Part shown: positions 1 to 7,745 of the stretch, in pieces | How the letters are laid out: each line of letters starts with the position of its first letter | Numbering within the stretch: the first letter of the stretch is position 1 | Assembly: GCF_018917235.1 (NCBI RefSeq) | Contig: NZ_JAHLOF010000002.1 | Location: 62,001 to 126,000, forward strand | Reading direction: 5' to 3' | DNA: 64,000 bases | Source: Metaclostridioides mangenotii | GTDB lineage: Bacteria; Bacillota; Clostridia; Peptostreptococcales; Peptostreptococcaceae | Program-made: the position numbers and the translations under genes | Notes under the pieces: generated by a model | What the model was told of the DNA's origin: nothing | What the model saw: only the letters and a program-made list of their open reading frames with translations | The model's database searches: none

Positions 1-41
1 ACAATTTTGTAACATCTTTCTTTTAAAAAGCAATTATTCAA

Positions 42-70
42 TAGACATCCGAAAATCTTTATAGTATAAT
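42..70 (+). promoter_or_regulatory. Promoter of small RNA A
   Basis: The -35 is TAGACA (42-47) and the -10 is TATAAT (65-70), with an exact 17-bp spacer. It points right, into a short unit that ends at the hairpin at 127-158. The same arrangement, with related flanks (AACRTCTT upstream, ATAGTATAAT at the -10), occurs at 2668-2696. Promoter assignment is by consensus only. Confidence 0.7.
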
Positions 71-76
71 AGCTAA

Positions 77-158
77 TAGGAAGAAAGAAATTTAAAACAT
101 CTCTTTTTTTCCGTATTTCTCACACGAAAAAAGAGACCGATTAATCGGTCTCTTTTTT
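77..158 (+). ncRNA. Small RNA A, candidate antisense regulator of slpA
   Basis: The predicted transcript is about 82 nt, starting 7 nt after a consensus -10 and ending at a perfect hairpin with a T-run. It has no ribosome binding site or ORF. Positions 112-123 (CGTATTTCTCAC) are the exact reverse complement of the predicted first 12 nt of the slpA mRNA (5042-5031). Positions 97-104 (ACATCTCT) are complementary to a second block in that leader (5004-4997), in the correct antiparallel order. Small RNA B at 2703-2779 is a diverged paralogue with the same two blocks. On the + strand nothing downstream is a sense gene, so a leader role is unlikely. The existence of the RNA and its effect on slpA are inference. 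Confidence 0.65.
127..158. terminator. Bidirectional terminator between secA2 and small RNA A
   Basis: A perfect 32-bp palindrome (AAAAAAGAGACCGATT and its complement) with six T on either strand. It would end both secA2 on the - strand and the small RNA on the + strand. Confidence 0.9.
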
Positions 159-205
159 ATTTATTTTTTACTTTTTAAAGTTAAAGTCAATATTAATTAA
201 ATATG

Positions 206-2557
206 TTATTCTGCATCGTCAAACATGTACAGATATTTAACAGTGTTTATTCTAATATTTCTATTTAGCTCATCGAACATTCCAAACCCTTCGATCTCAT
301 ATTCTTTGACCGGATCTTTTTGACCTATGGCTCTTAGACCTATATACTGTCTCAACTGATCCATCGCATCGATATGATCGACCCAGTATGAATCAACCAC
401 CTGAAGTAAAATCCTCTTCTCAAGAGTTTTCACTCTATCTATACCTGTAACCATCTTTTTAAAATCATATATCTTTTTAGATATATCGTAAGTATACTCA
501 ACAAGTTCATCTACACTTTTACTGTCCATATCCGGAATAAGTACTGTGTTTAGAGGCATAAACGCATTGTAGAGGAATTTTAAATATCTTACATAATCCC
601 TATTTTTTGTTAAGTACTTCTCAGCAGACTCTTCTATTATGCTTCTTACCATCTTTTGAATCTCTTCTGATAGATCAGCACCGTCAAGGACTTTGTCTCT
701 CTCTCCGTAGATTATCTTTCTCTGTTGATTTATAACATCATCGTATTTAAGTACATTTTTTCTTATCTCGAAGTTTTTACCTTCTATTGCTCTTTGTGCC
801 CTCTCTATATTTTTAGATAGGTTTTTACTCTCAAGAGCATCATTTTCTTCGCCTTTCATTCGGCTCATTATCTTCTCTATACTCTTACCACCGTATAGTT
901 TGATAACCTCATCTTCAAGACTCACGAAGAATCTAGATGTCCCAGGATCACCTTGACGGCCAGAACGACCTCTTAGCTGATTGTCTATTCTTCTCGTCTC
1001 ATGTCTCTCAGTACCAATTACGTAAAGTCCACCTAGTGCCTTTACTTGCTCCTCTTCTTCTTTATCTCCTGCACCTAAAGCAATATCAGTTCCCCTACCT
1101 GCCATATTTGTAGCGATAGTCACCGAATCGAGTTTACCAGCTTTAGCTACTATAGCCGCTTCCTTGTCGTGTTGCTTTGCATTAAGCACTTGATGTTTTA
1201 TACCTCTCTTCTTCAATAACTCAGAAAGCATCTCTGACTTATCTATAGAAACTGTACCAACAAGTATCGGTTGTCTAGTCTTATGTATTCTTTCTATTTC
1301 ATCTACAACAGCATCGTACTTAGCCTTTTCTGTTCTAAATACTTTTTCTTGAAGATCCGCTCTAATAACAGGTCTGTTTGTAGGAATCTGTATAACATTC
1401 ATATTATATGTAGACTCAAACTCAGTCTCTTCAGTCTTGGCTGTACCTGTCATACCTGATAGTTTTTTGTATAATCTAAAGAAATTTTGGAATGTAACTG
1501 TAGCCATTGTCTTAGATTCGTTTTTGATCTCAACTCTCTCTTTAGCCTCAACAGCTTGGTGTAGCCCATCTGAATATCTACGTCCATCCATAATTCTACC
1601 AGTAAATTCATCAACTATAAGGATTTCTCCGTCTTTTATAACATAGTCCACGTCTTTATCCATTAGCTTATGTGCTCTTAGAGCTTGGTTGATGTGATGG
1701 TAAATCTCTATATTATTTACGTGTGTTAGATTTTCAAGTCCAAAGAATGACTCTGCCTTTTTAAGCCCTGACTCAGTCAAATTTGCATAGTTATCCTTTT
1801 CATCCACTTCATAATCTTCTTCCTTTAATGTTTCAATTAGTACATTCGCTTGTTCGTATAGACTAGTACTTTCATCACCAGGTCCAGAGATTATAAGAGG
1901 TGTCCTAGCTTCGTCTATAAGTATAGAGTCGACCTCATCGACAATTGCAAAGTTAAGATCTCTTTGAACCTTGTCCTCTTTTTTTACAACCATGTTATCT
2001 CTCAAGTAGTCAAAACCAAACTCATTGTTTGTACCGTATACAATATCACAGTTGTATTGAGCTTTTCTAATAGTTGGATCCTGATCTTGAATTATGACTC
2101 CAACGGACATGCCTAAGAATTCATAAACCGGTTGCATCTGCTCTTTGTCACGTTGTGCTAGATAATCGTTGACAGTTATAACATGTGCACCATCTCCAGA
2201 CAGAGCGTTTAAGTATACCGGAGCTATAGCAACTAACGTTTTACCTTCTCCAGTTTTCATCTCTGCAATTTTGCCTTGATGAAGAACAATACCACCGATA
2301 AGCTGAACTCTATACTGTCTCATACCTAGTATTCTTCTACTAGCTTCTCTTGCAACAGCAAAAGCTTCTGCTAAAATATCATCAAGTGTTTCACCATTAT
2401 GTAATCTTTCTTTAAAGATAGCAGTCATACCTTGTAACTCTTCATCTGACATTGCCTGCATCTTTTCTTCTAAAGCTTCTATTTTATCTACTATATGATT
2501 AAGTGATTTAATTTCTATTTTATCCGATTTATCTACAATTTTATCTAATAACGACAT
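206..2557 (-). CDS. secA2: Accessory Sec ATPase SecA2
   Basis: This DEAD-like ATPase drives post-translational export through SecYEG. In C. difficile the SecA2 paralogue next to slpA exports S-layer and CWB2 cell wall proteins. The 783 residues match that family's length (about 780). Visible are Walker A MKTGEGKT (about 100-107), Walker B with VDEVDSILIDEARTP (about 207), and the helicase motif GRGTDIALG. The C-terminal zinc-binding tail of housekeeping SecA is missing, as expected for SecA2. The ATG follows GGGAGGT. A -10 (TATAAT on the minus strand, 2597-2592) lies just upstream with a poor -35. The gene is downstream of slpA on the same strand, but two terminators and a divergent small RNA promoter separate them. 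Confidence 0.95.
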   Translation of the reverse strand: MSLLDKIVDKSDKIEIKSLNHIVDKIEALEEKMQAMSDEELQGMTAIFKERLHNGETLDDILAEAFAVAREASRRILGMRQYRVQLIGGIVLHQGKIAEMKTGEGKTLVAIAPVYLNALSGDGAHVITVNDYLAQRDKEQMQPVYEFLGMSVGVIIQDQDPTIRKAQYNCDIVYGTNNEFGFDYLRDNMVVKKEDKVQRDLNFAIVDEVDSILIDEARTPLIISGPGDESTSLYEQANVLIETLKEEDYEVDEKDNYANLTESGLKKAESFFGLENLTHVNNIEIYHHINQALRAHKLMDKDVDYVIKDGEILIVDEFTGRIMDGRRYSDGLHQAVEAKERVEIKNESKTMATVTFQNFFRLYKKLSGMTGTAKTEETEFESTYNMNVIQIPTNRPVIRADLQEKVFRTEKAKYDAVVDEIERIHKTRQPILVGTVSIDKSEMLSELLKKRGIKHQVLNAKQHDKEAAIVAKAGKLDSVTIATNMAGRGTDIALGAGDKEEEEQVKALGGLYVIGTERHETRRIDNQLRGRSGRQGDPGTSRFFVSLEDEVIKLYGGKSIEKIMSRMKGEENDALESKNLSKNIERAQRAIEGKNFEIRKNVLKYDDVINQQRKIIYGERDKVLDGADLSEEIQKMVRSIIEESAEKYLTKNRDYVRYLKFLYNAFMPLNTVLIPDMDSKSVDELVEYTYDISKKIYDFKKMVTGIDRVKTLEKRILLQVVDSYWVDHIDAMDQLRQYIGLRAIGQKDPVKEYEIEGFGMFDELNRNIRINTVKYLYMFDDAE

Positions 2558-2667
2558 TTTCTTACCTCCCTGTAAAAAATCTACAATTTCTATTATACAT
2601 TAATTTTTAGAATAAATCTTCTTTTTTAGCCTGAAGAAAACGTCTTCTTGTTTAAAAATTTAAGTAA

Positions 2668-2696
2668 TGGACATTTAATGGAAAATATAGTATAAT
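2668..2696 (+). promoter_or_regulatory. Promoter of small RNA B
   Basis: The -35 is TGGACA (2668-2673) and the -10 is TATAAT (2691-2696), with a 17-bp spacer. It is divergent from the secA2 promoter and directs transcription into the hairpin at 2750-2777. It is closely related to the promoter at 42-70. Confidence 0.7.
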
Positions 2697-2702
2697 CGTT
2701 TT

Positions 2703-2779
2703 ACTTGAAATAAAGTGGTTACATCTTATTTTAAGTATTTCTCACAAATAAAGTACCTATTATTTAATAGGTACTTTTT
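2703..2779 (+). ncRNA. Small RNA B, paralogue of small RNA A
   Basis: The predicted RNA is about 77 nt between the promoter at 2668-2696 and the terminator at 2750-2777. Positions 2735-2745 (GTATTTCTCAC) are perfectly complementary to the predicted 5' terminus of slpA mRNA (5042-5032). Positions 2719-2726 (TTACATCT) are complementary to 5002-4995 in the same leader. The two blocks are separated by 8 nt here and 8-10 nt in small RNA A. Terminator stems differ between A and B while the targeting blocks are kept, which suggests selection on the pairing. There is no coding potential and no sense gene downstream. Function is inferred. Confidence 0.65.
2750..2779 (+). terminator. Terminator of small RNA B
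   Basis: A 12-bp perfect stem (AAAGTACCTATT with AATAGGTACTTT), a 4-nt loop and a T-run. Confidence 0.85.
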
Positions 2780-2806
2780 ATTGTTAAGAATTTTATAAAT
2801 ATAAAC

Positions 2807-2836
2807 AAAAAGATCCCTCCTAAGAGAGATCTTTTC
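2807..2836 (-). terminator. slpA terminator
   Basis: The stem is AAAAGATCTCTC with GAGGGATCTTTT, followed by T on the minus strand, 27 bp after the slpA stop. Confidence 0.8.
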
Positions 2837-2862
2837 TATATCATAGATTTCATAAGTAAATC

Positions 2863-4965
2863 TTATAAATCAAAATGGTCTACAATAACTTTTATAACGT
2901 CTTTTGTTAAACCTTGACCTACTTGATATAATTTATTAGCTGCATTTTTATCAGCAACAGTCTTAACAAAATCATCTTGATCACTTGATAATTTATCACC
3001 AGCTAATACAACAGGTGCTTGTTTAGTTGCAGCAAATGGAGCTATAGCTAAGGCATCTATTAATTGTCCATCTCCACCAGCATAACCATTCTTTGCTATA
3101 AACATTGTATTCTTCTTTGTTTTAAAGTGACTATTTAAAACAGCAGCATTTGTATCAGCTCTATCTGCGCCAGATAATCTCGTTGTTTTACCTGCTATTT
3201 TATTATCATCTTGTATATCTTTTAATACTTTTGTTGAAACTTTAGTAGTTCCTCCAACTATTGTAACATCTTTTAAATCAGACATATCTTTAAGTTGATC
3301 TTTAACATCTCTAGTTAATGCATCTTTTTGAGTAACTAGAATTGGAGCATTCTTTTCAGCTGCAATAGATGCAACACTCATAGCATCAGCCAATCCATCA
3401 CCACCAACAACGTAAGCAGTCTCTTGTTTAGATCCATCTAAATGGTCTTGTAATTCATCAGCTATCTCTGCAGAAGTAGCATATCTATCTTCTCCAGATA
3501 CTCTTACAACATTGGCGTTCAATTTATTGATTAATTGTTTTTCTACATCTTTAGATATTGTATTAGTTCCACCTATTAGGTAAACATCACAATCTTCATC
3601 TACAACTCTTTCAATTTCTTTCATAGTCATTTGTGGTACTTCATTAGCTTTTGTTAATAGTATTGGTGCACTAACAGCTTTTGCTAAAGGTGCTGAAGCT
3701 AATCCATCTACTATTGCATTTTCTCCTACTAATACAACTGCCTTAGCTTTTTTTTCAACTGCACCAGTTTCTTTATAATCTAAGAAAGCTTCTTTACTTA
3801 TTTCAACAGCTGTTTCGAATCTGTCTGTCCCAGATAAAGATGTTACTTTTCCAGAAGAAACTTTTGTTCCGTTAGTTATAGCATTAACTATTGTATCTAA
3901 ATCTTTTTTATTGTCTGATTTTAAAACATACTTAACTGGTTTCTCATTATCAGAACCTTTTTTAGCTGTAAATTCTATAGTTAATTCATATCCATCATTT
4001 ACTGTTTTTATTTTATTATTATCTGTTTGACTATATTTAATAGTGTATCTTGCACCATTTAATACATAAGTTGCACCTTTTACTTGATCAGCATCGGCAT
4101 CAATTAATGTGTTAACTAAATCTTCACCTTTGTCTGTATAACCATCTTCTGAAGTGTAGAATTTATCAAGATTTTCTTTTATAGTAGTTGTACTTCCAAC
4201 AGTATATTTACCTACAATTGAAGATGCTTTAGTTATATATTTTTCTTTGTCTTCAGCATTTTTTAATTTCTTGAATCCATTGATTCTCGAAAGAACATTA
4301 TCATCAGTTGTAGTAGGATCTACTTCAACATCATTTCCTTCTACTGGTTTGTTAAAATCAACTTTATAATCACCAGATGCAAATTCAATTGTTTTTCCAC
4401 TTAATAATTTCATTTCTACAGTAACTAATTTATCAGAATAATCAGCTGCTTCAATTGCATCTCCATCAATATCGAGCGCTGTAACAGTTCTTACACCTAC
4501 TGGTAAACCAGCAGTTTTTCCTGCATAATCTGTCGCAATTTTTGCTAATTCTGTAGAATCTATAAATTCATATTTAGTATATTCTTGTTTTGTTATAGAT
4601 CCATTTACAGTATTATGTCCTTTATCAGTAACTAGAACATGAAAATCTCTGTCTTCTAAATCTGCTTGCTCCATTTGTGATTTTAAATCATGTATATCTG
4701 TTATTCTAGAATTAGGTATTACTTTATTGTCTTTATCAAGCTCTTCAATTTTGTATACTGATCTTCTGTATTCTTTACCAGACTCAACTTCTCCATCGCC
4801 ATTAGTTTCAGCTGGATCAGAATATTTAGTATTTAATAACTTCTCAACCTCTTTTACTAAATCATCTTGAGTAAAATCTTTAACCTCTGCAGCAAATACT
4901 GGTGCAACAGAAGTAGCTACAGTAGCAGCAGCCATAACAACTGCTAAGTTTCTTTTCTTGTTCAT
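2863..4965 (-). CDS. slpA: S-layer protein precursor, SlpA type (three CWB2 repeats)
   Basis: This is a 700-residue secreted cell wall protein. It has a signal peptide (MNKKRN, then a hydrophobic stretch, cleavage expected after VFA at 25). A variable N-terminal region runs to about 370. Three CWB2 (cell wall binding 2) repeats follow, marked by SGTDRFET (about 376), SGEDRYAT (about 490) and SGADRADT (about 599). CWB2 triplets anchor proteins to the wall polysaccharide PSII in C. difficile. In SlpA the precursor is cut by Cwp84 into two subunits; a cut before the first repeat is possible here but not visible. The start is the ATG at 4965, 9 nt after GGGAGG; an upstream in-frame TTG overlaps that site and is rejected. 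Gene order with secA2 supports slpA rather than a minor Cwp. Confidence 0.88.
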   Translation of the reverse strand: MNKKRNLAVVMAAATVATSVAPVFAAEVKDFTQDDLVKEVEKLLNTKYSDPAETNGDGEVESGKEYRRSVYKIEELDKDNKVIPNSRITDIHDLKSQMEQADLEDRDFHVLVTDKGHNTVNGSITKQEYTKYEFIDSTELAKIATDYAGKTAGLPVGVRTVTALDIDGDAIEAADYSDKLVTVEMKLLSGKTIEFASGDYKVDFNKPVEGNDVEVDPTTTDDNVLSRINGFKKLKNAEDKEKYITKASSIVGKYTVGSTTTIKENLDKFYTSEDGYTDKGEDLVNTLIDADADQVKGATYVLNGARYTIKYSQTDNNKIKTVNDGYELTIEFTAKKGSDNEKPVKYVLKSDNKKDLDTIVNAITNGTKVSSGKVTSLSGTDRFETAVEISKEAFLDYKETGAVEKKAKAVVLVGENAIVDGLASAPLAKAVSAPILLTKANEVPQMTMKEIERVVDEDCDVYLIGGTNTISKDVEKQLINKLNANVVRVSGEDRYATSAEIADELQDHLDGSKQETAYVVGGDGLADAMSVASIAAEKNAPILVTQKDALTRDVKDQLKDMSDLKDVTIVGGTTKVSTKVLKDIQDDNKIAGKTTRLSGADRADTNAAVLNSHFKTKKNTMFIAKNGYAGGDGQLIDALAIAPFAATKQAPVVLAGDKLSSDQDDFVKTVADKNAANKLYQVGQGLTKDVIKVIVDHFDL

Positions 4966-5042
4966 AATTTCGTTTCCTCCCAACAATATATTAATTACAT
5001 CTCTCTTTATGTAAATTAACCGTTGTTTCTCGTATTTCTCAC
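4966..5042 (-). promoter_or_regulatory. slpA mRNA leader with stem-loop and small RNA pairing sites
   Basis: Transcription should start at about 5042, so the RNA begins GUGAGAAAUACG. That is the exact complement of 112-123 and (11 nt) 2735-2745. A stem-loop follows: CAAC and UUAAU..UACAU pair with AUGUAAUUAA and GUUG, leaving the loop AAAGAGAG, directly 5' of the GGGAGG ribosome site. The loop and its 3' arm (5006-4995) hold the second small RNA pairing block. The sequence relations are direct; the structure was folded by eye. Confidence 0.65.
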
Positions 5043-5048
5043 ATACCT

Positions 5049-5077
5049 ATCATATACTAAAATTTACTCCATTTCAA
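5049..5077 (-). promoter_or_regulatory. slpA promoter
   Basis: On the minus strand the -35 is TTGAAA (5077-5072) and the -10 is TATGAT (5054-5049), with a 17-bp spacer. Seven nucleotides downstream puts +1 at about 5042. Confidence 0.75.
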
Positions 5078-5163
5078 TAGATTTTACCATTTTTATTTCC
5101 TTAAATTTGAAATACAATTAAATTTTACTAATTATTTTTTATGTTTTTCACTGTGTTTTATTA

Positions 5164-5442
5164 CTATTTTTTATTCTTAATTATATTTCTTATATGAGTC
5201 TCAGACATATGAAATTCTCTGGCTAACTCTCCATAATTTTTCCCATTAAATTCTTTTAATATCAATCTGTCACGTGATTTTCTCAGTATACATTCCTGAG
5301 TAGGTAAATATATATGCCCCCCACCCCACTTTTGACTTAACTCTAATAGGTCTTCAATACCTACGACTTTTAAAATTTCTCTTACATTTGCTTTTACATC
5401 ATCTTCCCTAAACTCCTTGATCAATTTACTAATATTTATCAT
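5164..5442 (-). CDS. Mor-like DNA-binding regulator 1
   Basis: This 92-residue protein resembles the Mor/C transcription activator family of phage Mu. An N-terminal helical region carries VGIEDLLELSQKWGGGHIYLP. A C-terminal helix-turn-helix follows (YGELAREFHMSETHIRNIIK, about 70-89). The start is the ATG at 5442, 8 nt after GGGGGAG; the longer frame from 5484 has no ribosome site. It is paralogous to the next gene (5630-5881). It lies upstream of slpA on the same strand, but slpA has its own promoter. No phage genes surround it. Target unknown. Confidence 0.75.
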   Translation of the reverse strand: MINISKLIKEFREDDVKANVREILKVVGIEDLLELSQKWGGGHIYLPTQECILRKSRDRLILKEFNGKNYGELAREFHMSETHIRNIIKNKK

Positions 5443-5629
5443 ACTAATCTCCCCCTTAAGTATATTATCTTTTATATGTTTCAATACATATTCATTAAAT
5501 TACTTAATTTTTGATAGGATTTCACGTCTAGTTTTCGCTGATGATATACAAAATGTTTTTTAAACTTTGTAATTTACACTTCTATATAATTTATATTCTA
5601 CCTATTTTTGTATACATTTTCATTTATAT

Positions 5630-5881
5630 TTATATATTTTTTACTATTCTTCTTACACTAACAACACTTATGCCATATTTAATAGCTAATTCGTTGACAT
5701 TTACTCCATTGTATTTTCCAATTATATCTCTATTCCTAGCTTGTCTAATTAGGCTACTATATATTGGAATATACATATTAATTCCTCCATAAAGCTTTGA
5801 TATCTCTAAGAAATTTTCTATTCCTATTACCTCTATCATTGCATGAAAATTGTTAGGTATGTCATTTAATTTAATCAGCAT
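5630..5881 (-). CDS. Mor-like DNA-binding regulator 2
   Basis: This 83-residue paralogue of the gene at 5164-5442 shares the layout IGIENFLEISKLYGG...Y/IP near the middle and a C-terminal helix-turn-helix (VNELAIKYGISVVSVRRIVK). The ATG at 5881 follows AAGGGGGAAA; the frame extends a few codons upstream over that site and is rejected. It is transcribed divergently from the DUF1659 gene across a 193-bp gap, an arrangement that often means regulation of the neighbour. Function is by family resemblance only. Confidence 0.72.
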   Translation of the reverse strand: MLIKLNDIPNNFHAMIEVIGIENFLEISKLYGGINMYIPIYSSLIRQARNRDIIGKYNGVNVNELAIKYGISVVSVRRIVKNI

Positions 5882-6074
5882 ATATTTTCCCCCTTTCAAT
5901 TGATTGATTATATTTTAGCCTTTTCTAGATAATAGTTGAATATAAATTAGTTGGACAAACTTTTTTTAAGTTTATTTTGATAACACATGTTATAACTACA
6001 TGAATATACTTCTTGTTATTATAAAGATACAAAGTAAATGTGCACATACTTTGAATAAAATTAGGAGGTAATAT

Positions 6075-6296
6075 ATGGCTATTGTTTCAACTAAAAATAC
6101 ATCTAGTATAAAACTTAGTTTAGATTGCGGTATTGATGGAAAAGGAAAGACTGTCGTTAAAAGTAAATCATTTAATAATTTAAAATCTGACGCAACTGAC
6201 GACGATATTTATGAGGTTGTTGAATCTACTATAGGCTTACAAGATTTTACTTTGTTAAAAGTAAATAGAATAGACAATTCGACTTTATCTAAGTAA
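6075..6296 (+). CDS. DUF1659 family small protein
   Basis: The 73-residue protein resembles DUF1659, with the end 'LLKVNRIDNSTL'. It has no signal peptide or membrane segment. AGGAGGT precedes the ATG. It is the first of three small genes (DUF1659, DUF2922, YvrJ) on the same strand with short gaps and one shared terminator. This set recurs in Firmicutes and its role is unknown. Confidence 0.75.
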   Translation: MAIVSTKNTSSIKLSLDCGIDGKGKTVVKSKSFNNLKSDATDDDIYEVVESTIGLQDFTLLKVNRIDNSTLSK

Positions 6297-6328
6297 TTAA
6301 AATGTAAAATAAAATATGGAGGTATGCT

Positions 6329-6553
6329 ATGGAAACTAATAGAAAGTTAGTTATGAGTTTTAAAACTTCGGCTGATAAAACAGTATCTATATCACTTGAT
6401 AATCCTAAGATTGATTTGACTGAGGAAGAAATAAGAACAACTATGAGTTTAGTTTTAAATAAGAATATATTTGCAGTAGATGGAAAGGATTATGTTTCTT
6501 TGGTTAGCGCAAAGGTTGTCGAGACTGATACTACTGTTTATGAGTTAGTATAG
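6329..6553 (+). CDS. DUF2922 family small protein
   Basis: The 74-residue protein resembles DUF2922 (MSFKTSADKTVSISLDNPK near the start, then LTEEEIRTTMSLVL). It is preceded by GGAGG. It lies 32 bp after the DUF1659 gene and 12 bp before the YvrJ gene, so all three are probably co-transcribed. It may form beta structure related to its neighbour; function unknown. Confidence 0.75.
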   Translation: METNRKLVMSFKTSADKTVSISLDNPKIDLTEEEIRTTMSLVLNKNIFAVDGKDYVSLVSAKVVETDTTVYELV

Positions 6554-6565
6554 GTTGGTGGTAGT

Positions 6566-6712
6566 ATGTATGAGGATATACAATTTTTGATTGCTAATGT
6601 CGGCTTTCCTATTGCTTTGTCTATGTACTTGCTTATTAGGATTGAAGGTAAGTTGGTCGGACTTAGTGACAGTATCGATAAGTTGGCTAGGAGTATATTA
6701 AAAATAAATTAA
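6566..6712 (+). CDS. YvrJ family protein
   Basis: A 48-residue ORF reads MYEDIQFLIANVGFPIALS, then a hydrophobic stretch and a basic end. The 'NVGFPIA' motif followed by one membrane helix and an amphipathic tail is typical of YvrJ. These proteins usually travel with DUF1659 and DUF2922. It ends 10 bp before the operon terminator. The GGTGG upstream is a modest ribosome site. Function unknown; a small membrane or holin-like role is sometimes suggested. Confidence 0.75.
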   Translation: MYEDIQFLIANVGFPIALSMYLLIRIEGKLVGLSDSIDKLARSILKIN

Positions 6713-6721
6713 ACTAAAACT

Positions 6722-6755
6722 AAAGCCATTGAAGGATATCCTTCAATGGCTTTTT
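6722..6755 (+). terminator. Terminator of the DUF1659-DUF2922-YvrJ operon
   Basis: The perfect stem AAAGCCATTGAAGG with CCTTCAATGGCTTT has a 4-nt loop and T5. The 295 bases after it, to 7050, are very AT-rich and hold no convincing gene. Confidence 0.9.
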
Positions 6756-7050
6756 ATATCATTTTGCAAATTTATATATCATCCTTATTATCATTATTTA
6801 TAGTCAATTATATTTTTATTAAAGACTTAACATCTGTTTATTGTTTATTATCATTATTGGTTATTATTAATCAAGATAATTTATTAAATTTTATACTATA
6901 TTTATTACTGTTTGATAAATTCAATTTGACCATTCATATAATCAATAATCTATAAATTTTTTTAATCTATTAATATATTAAGACGTGATATAATTGGATT
7001 AATTACTAATAATATAAAATAGTACATAATTTAAACTGGAGGGATTGCAT

Positions 7051-7521
7051 ATGTTTAAAGAAATGAGAAGAAAAGATAGAATGTTGAGTATCAAAGAGTC
7101 AAAAGACATCTTAAAAAACTGTGAATATGGAGTTCTGTCATCAATAAGCGATAATGGACACCCATATGGCGTACCTCTTAGCTATGTTTATTTCGACGAT
7201 GCTATATATTTTCACAGTGCAAGAGAAGGTCACAAAATAGAAAACATTAAAAACAACGAGAAAGTTTCTTTCAGCGCAGTTAGAAATACAGAAATACTAC
7301 CAGGTGAATTCTCTACCAATTATGAAAGTGTAATCGTCTTTGGAACAGCTAGTGAAGCTCTTGACGACGAAAAGTACTCTGCTCTTATGGAACTTATTAA
7401 TAAATACGATCCCGATTCAAACAAAACAGATAAAGGCAAAAAATACATAGATGCTCTAACAAAACAAACTTATGTTGTAAAGATATCAATAGATCATATC
7501 ACTGGAAAATCTAGAAGATAA
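7051..7521 (+). CDS. Pyridoxamine 5'-phosphate oxidase-fold flavoprotein (NimA-like)
   Basis: The protein has 156 residues with the split-barrel FMN fold of the PNPOx/NimA group: 'MRRKDRMLS' at the start, then 'GVLSSISDNGHPYGVPLSYVYFDDAIYFHSA' (split here by the usual barrel strands) and 'HKIENIKNNEKVSF'. Members bind FMN or heme and may reduce nitroimidazoles; the true substrate cannot be told. The ATG at 7051 sits 7 nt after GGAGGG. A monocistronic unit is suggested by a terminator at 7574. Confidence 0.82.
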   Translation: MFKEMRRKDRMLSIKESKDILKNCEYGVLSSISDNGHPYGVPLSYVYFDDAIYFHSAREGHKIENIKNNEKVSFSAVRNTEILPGEFSTNYESVIVFGTASEALDDEKYSALMELINKYDPDSNKTDKGKKYIDALTKQTYVVKISIDHITGKSRR

Positions 7522-7573
7522 ATTTAATTCTAATATTTAATATTTAATATCGTTAAAATTTTAAAAAATGTGG

Positions 7574-7608
7574 ATAAGCTGTTATTCGAAATAACAGCTT
7601 ATTTTATT
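7574..7608 (+). terminator. Terminator after the PNPOx-fold gene
   Basis: The stem ATAAGCTGTTATT with AATAACAGCTTAT has a 3-nt loop and a following T-rich run. Part of the arm (ATAAGCTGTTA) recurs at 7643-7653 without a partner. Confidence 0.8.
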
Positions 7609-7745
7609 TTTTTAAAAATAATATAAATCTGGTAAAAACTTGTATAAGCTGTTAAATTATAAAAGGAGAATCACCGTATATAAGTACTACTTTTTATGAA
7701 TTTTTAATAATATAAATAAGTTGATAAATAATAGGAGTGTGTTTT

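Noticed and set aside
112..123. The shared GTATTTCTCAC words as DNA operator sites for a common regulator
   Set aside because: In two copies the word lies inside a promoter-terminator unit just before the terminator and in the third it is exactly at a predicted +1; RNA pairing explains all three better, although an operator cannot be excluded.
4966..4986. Longer slpA start at TTG 4986
   Set aside because: It would place the initiation codon on the GGGAGG ribosome site and add residues before a normal signal peptide.
5541..5792. 83-codon + strand ORF
   Set aside because: It is antisense to the second Mor-like gene, which has a good ribosome site and family match; there is no site for the + strand frame.
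5164..5881. Remnant prophage, suggested by Mor-like genes
   Set aside because: No integrase, structural, lysis or replication genes are found on either side.
6746..6955. 69-codon hydrophobic ORF on the + strand
   Set aside because: It begins inside the terminator arm of the preceding operon, has no ribosome site, and its composition is that of random AT-rich DNA.
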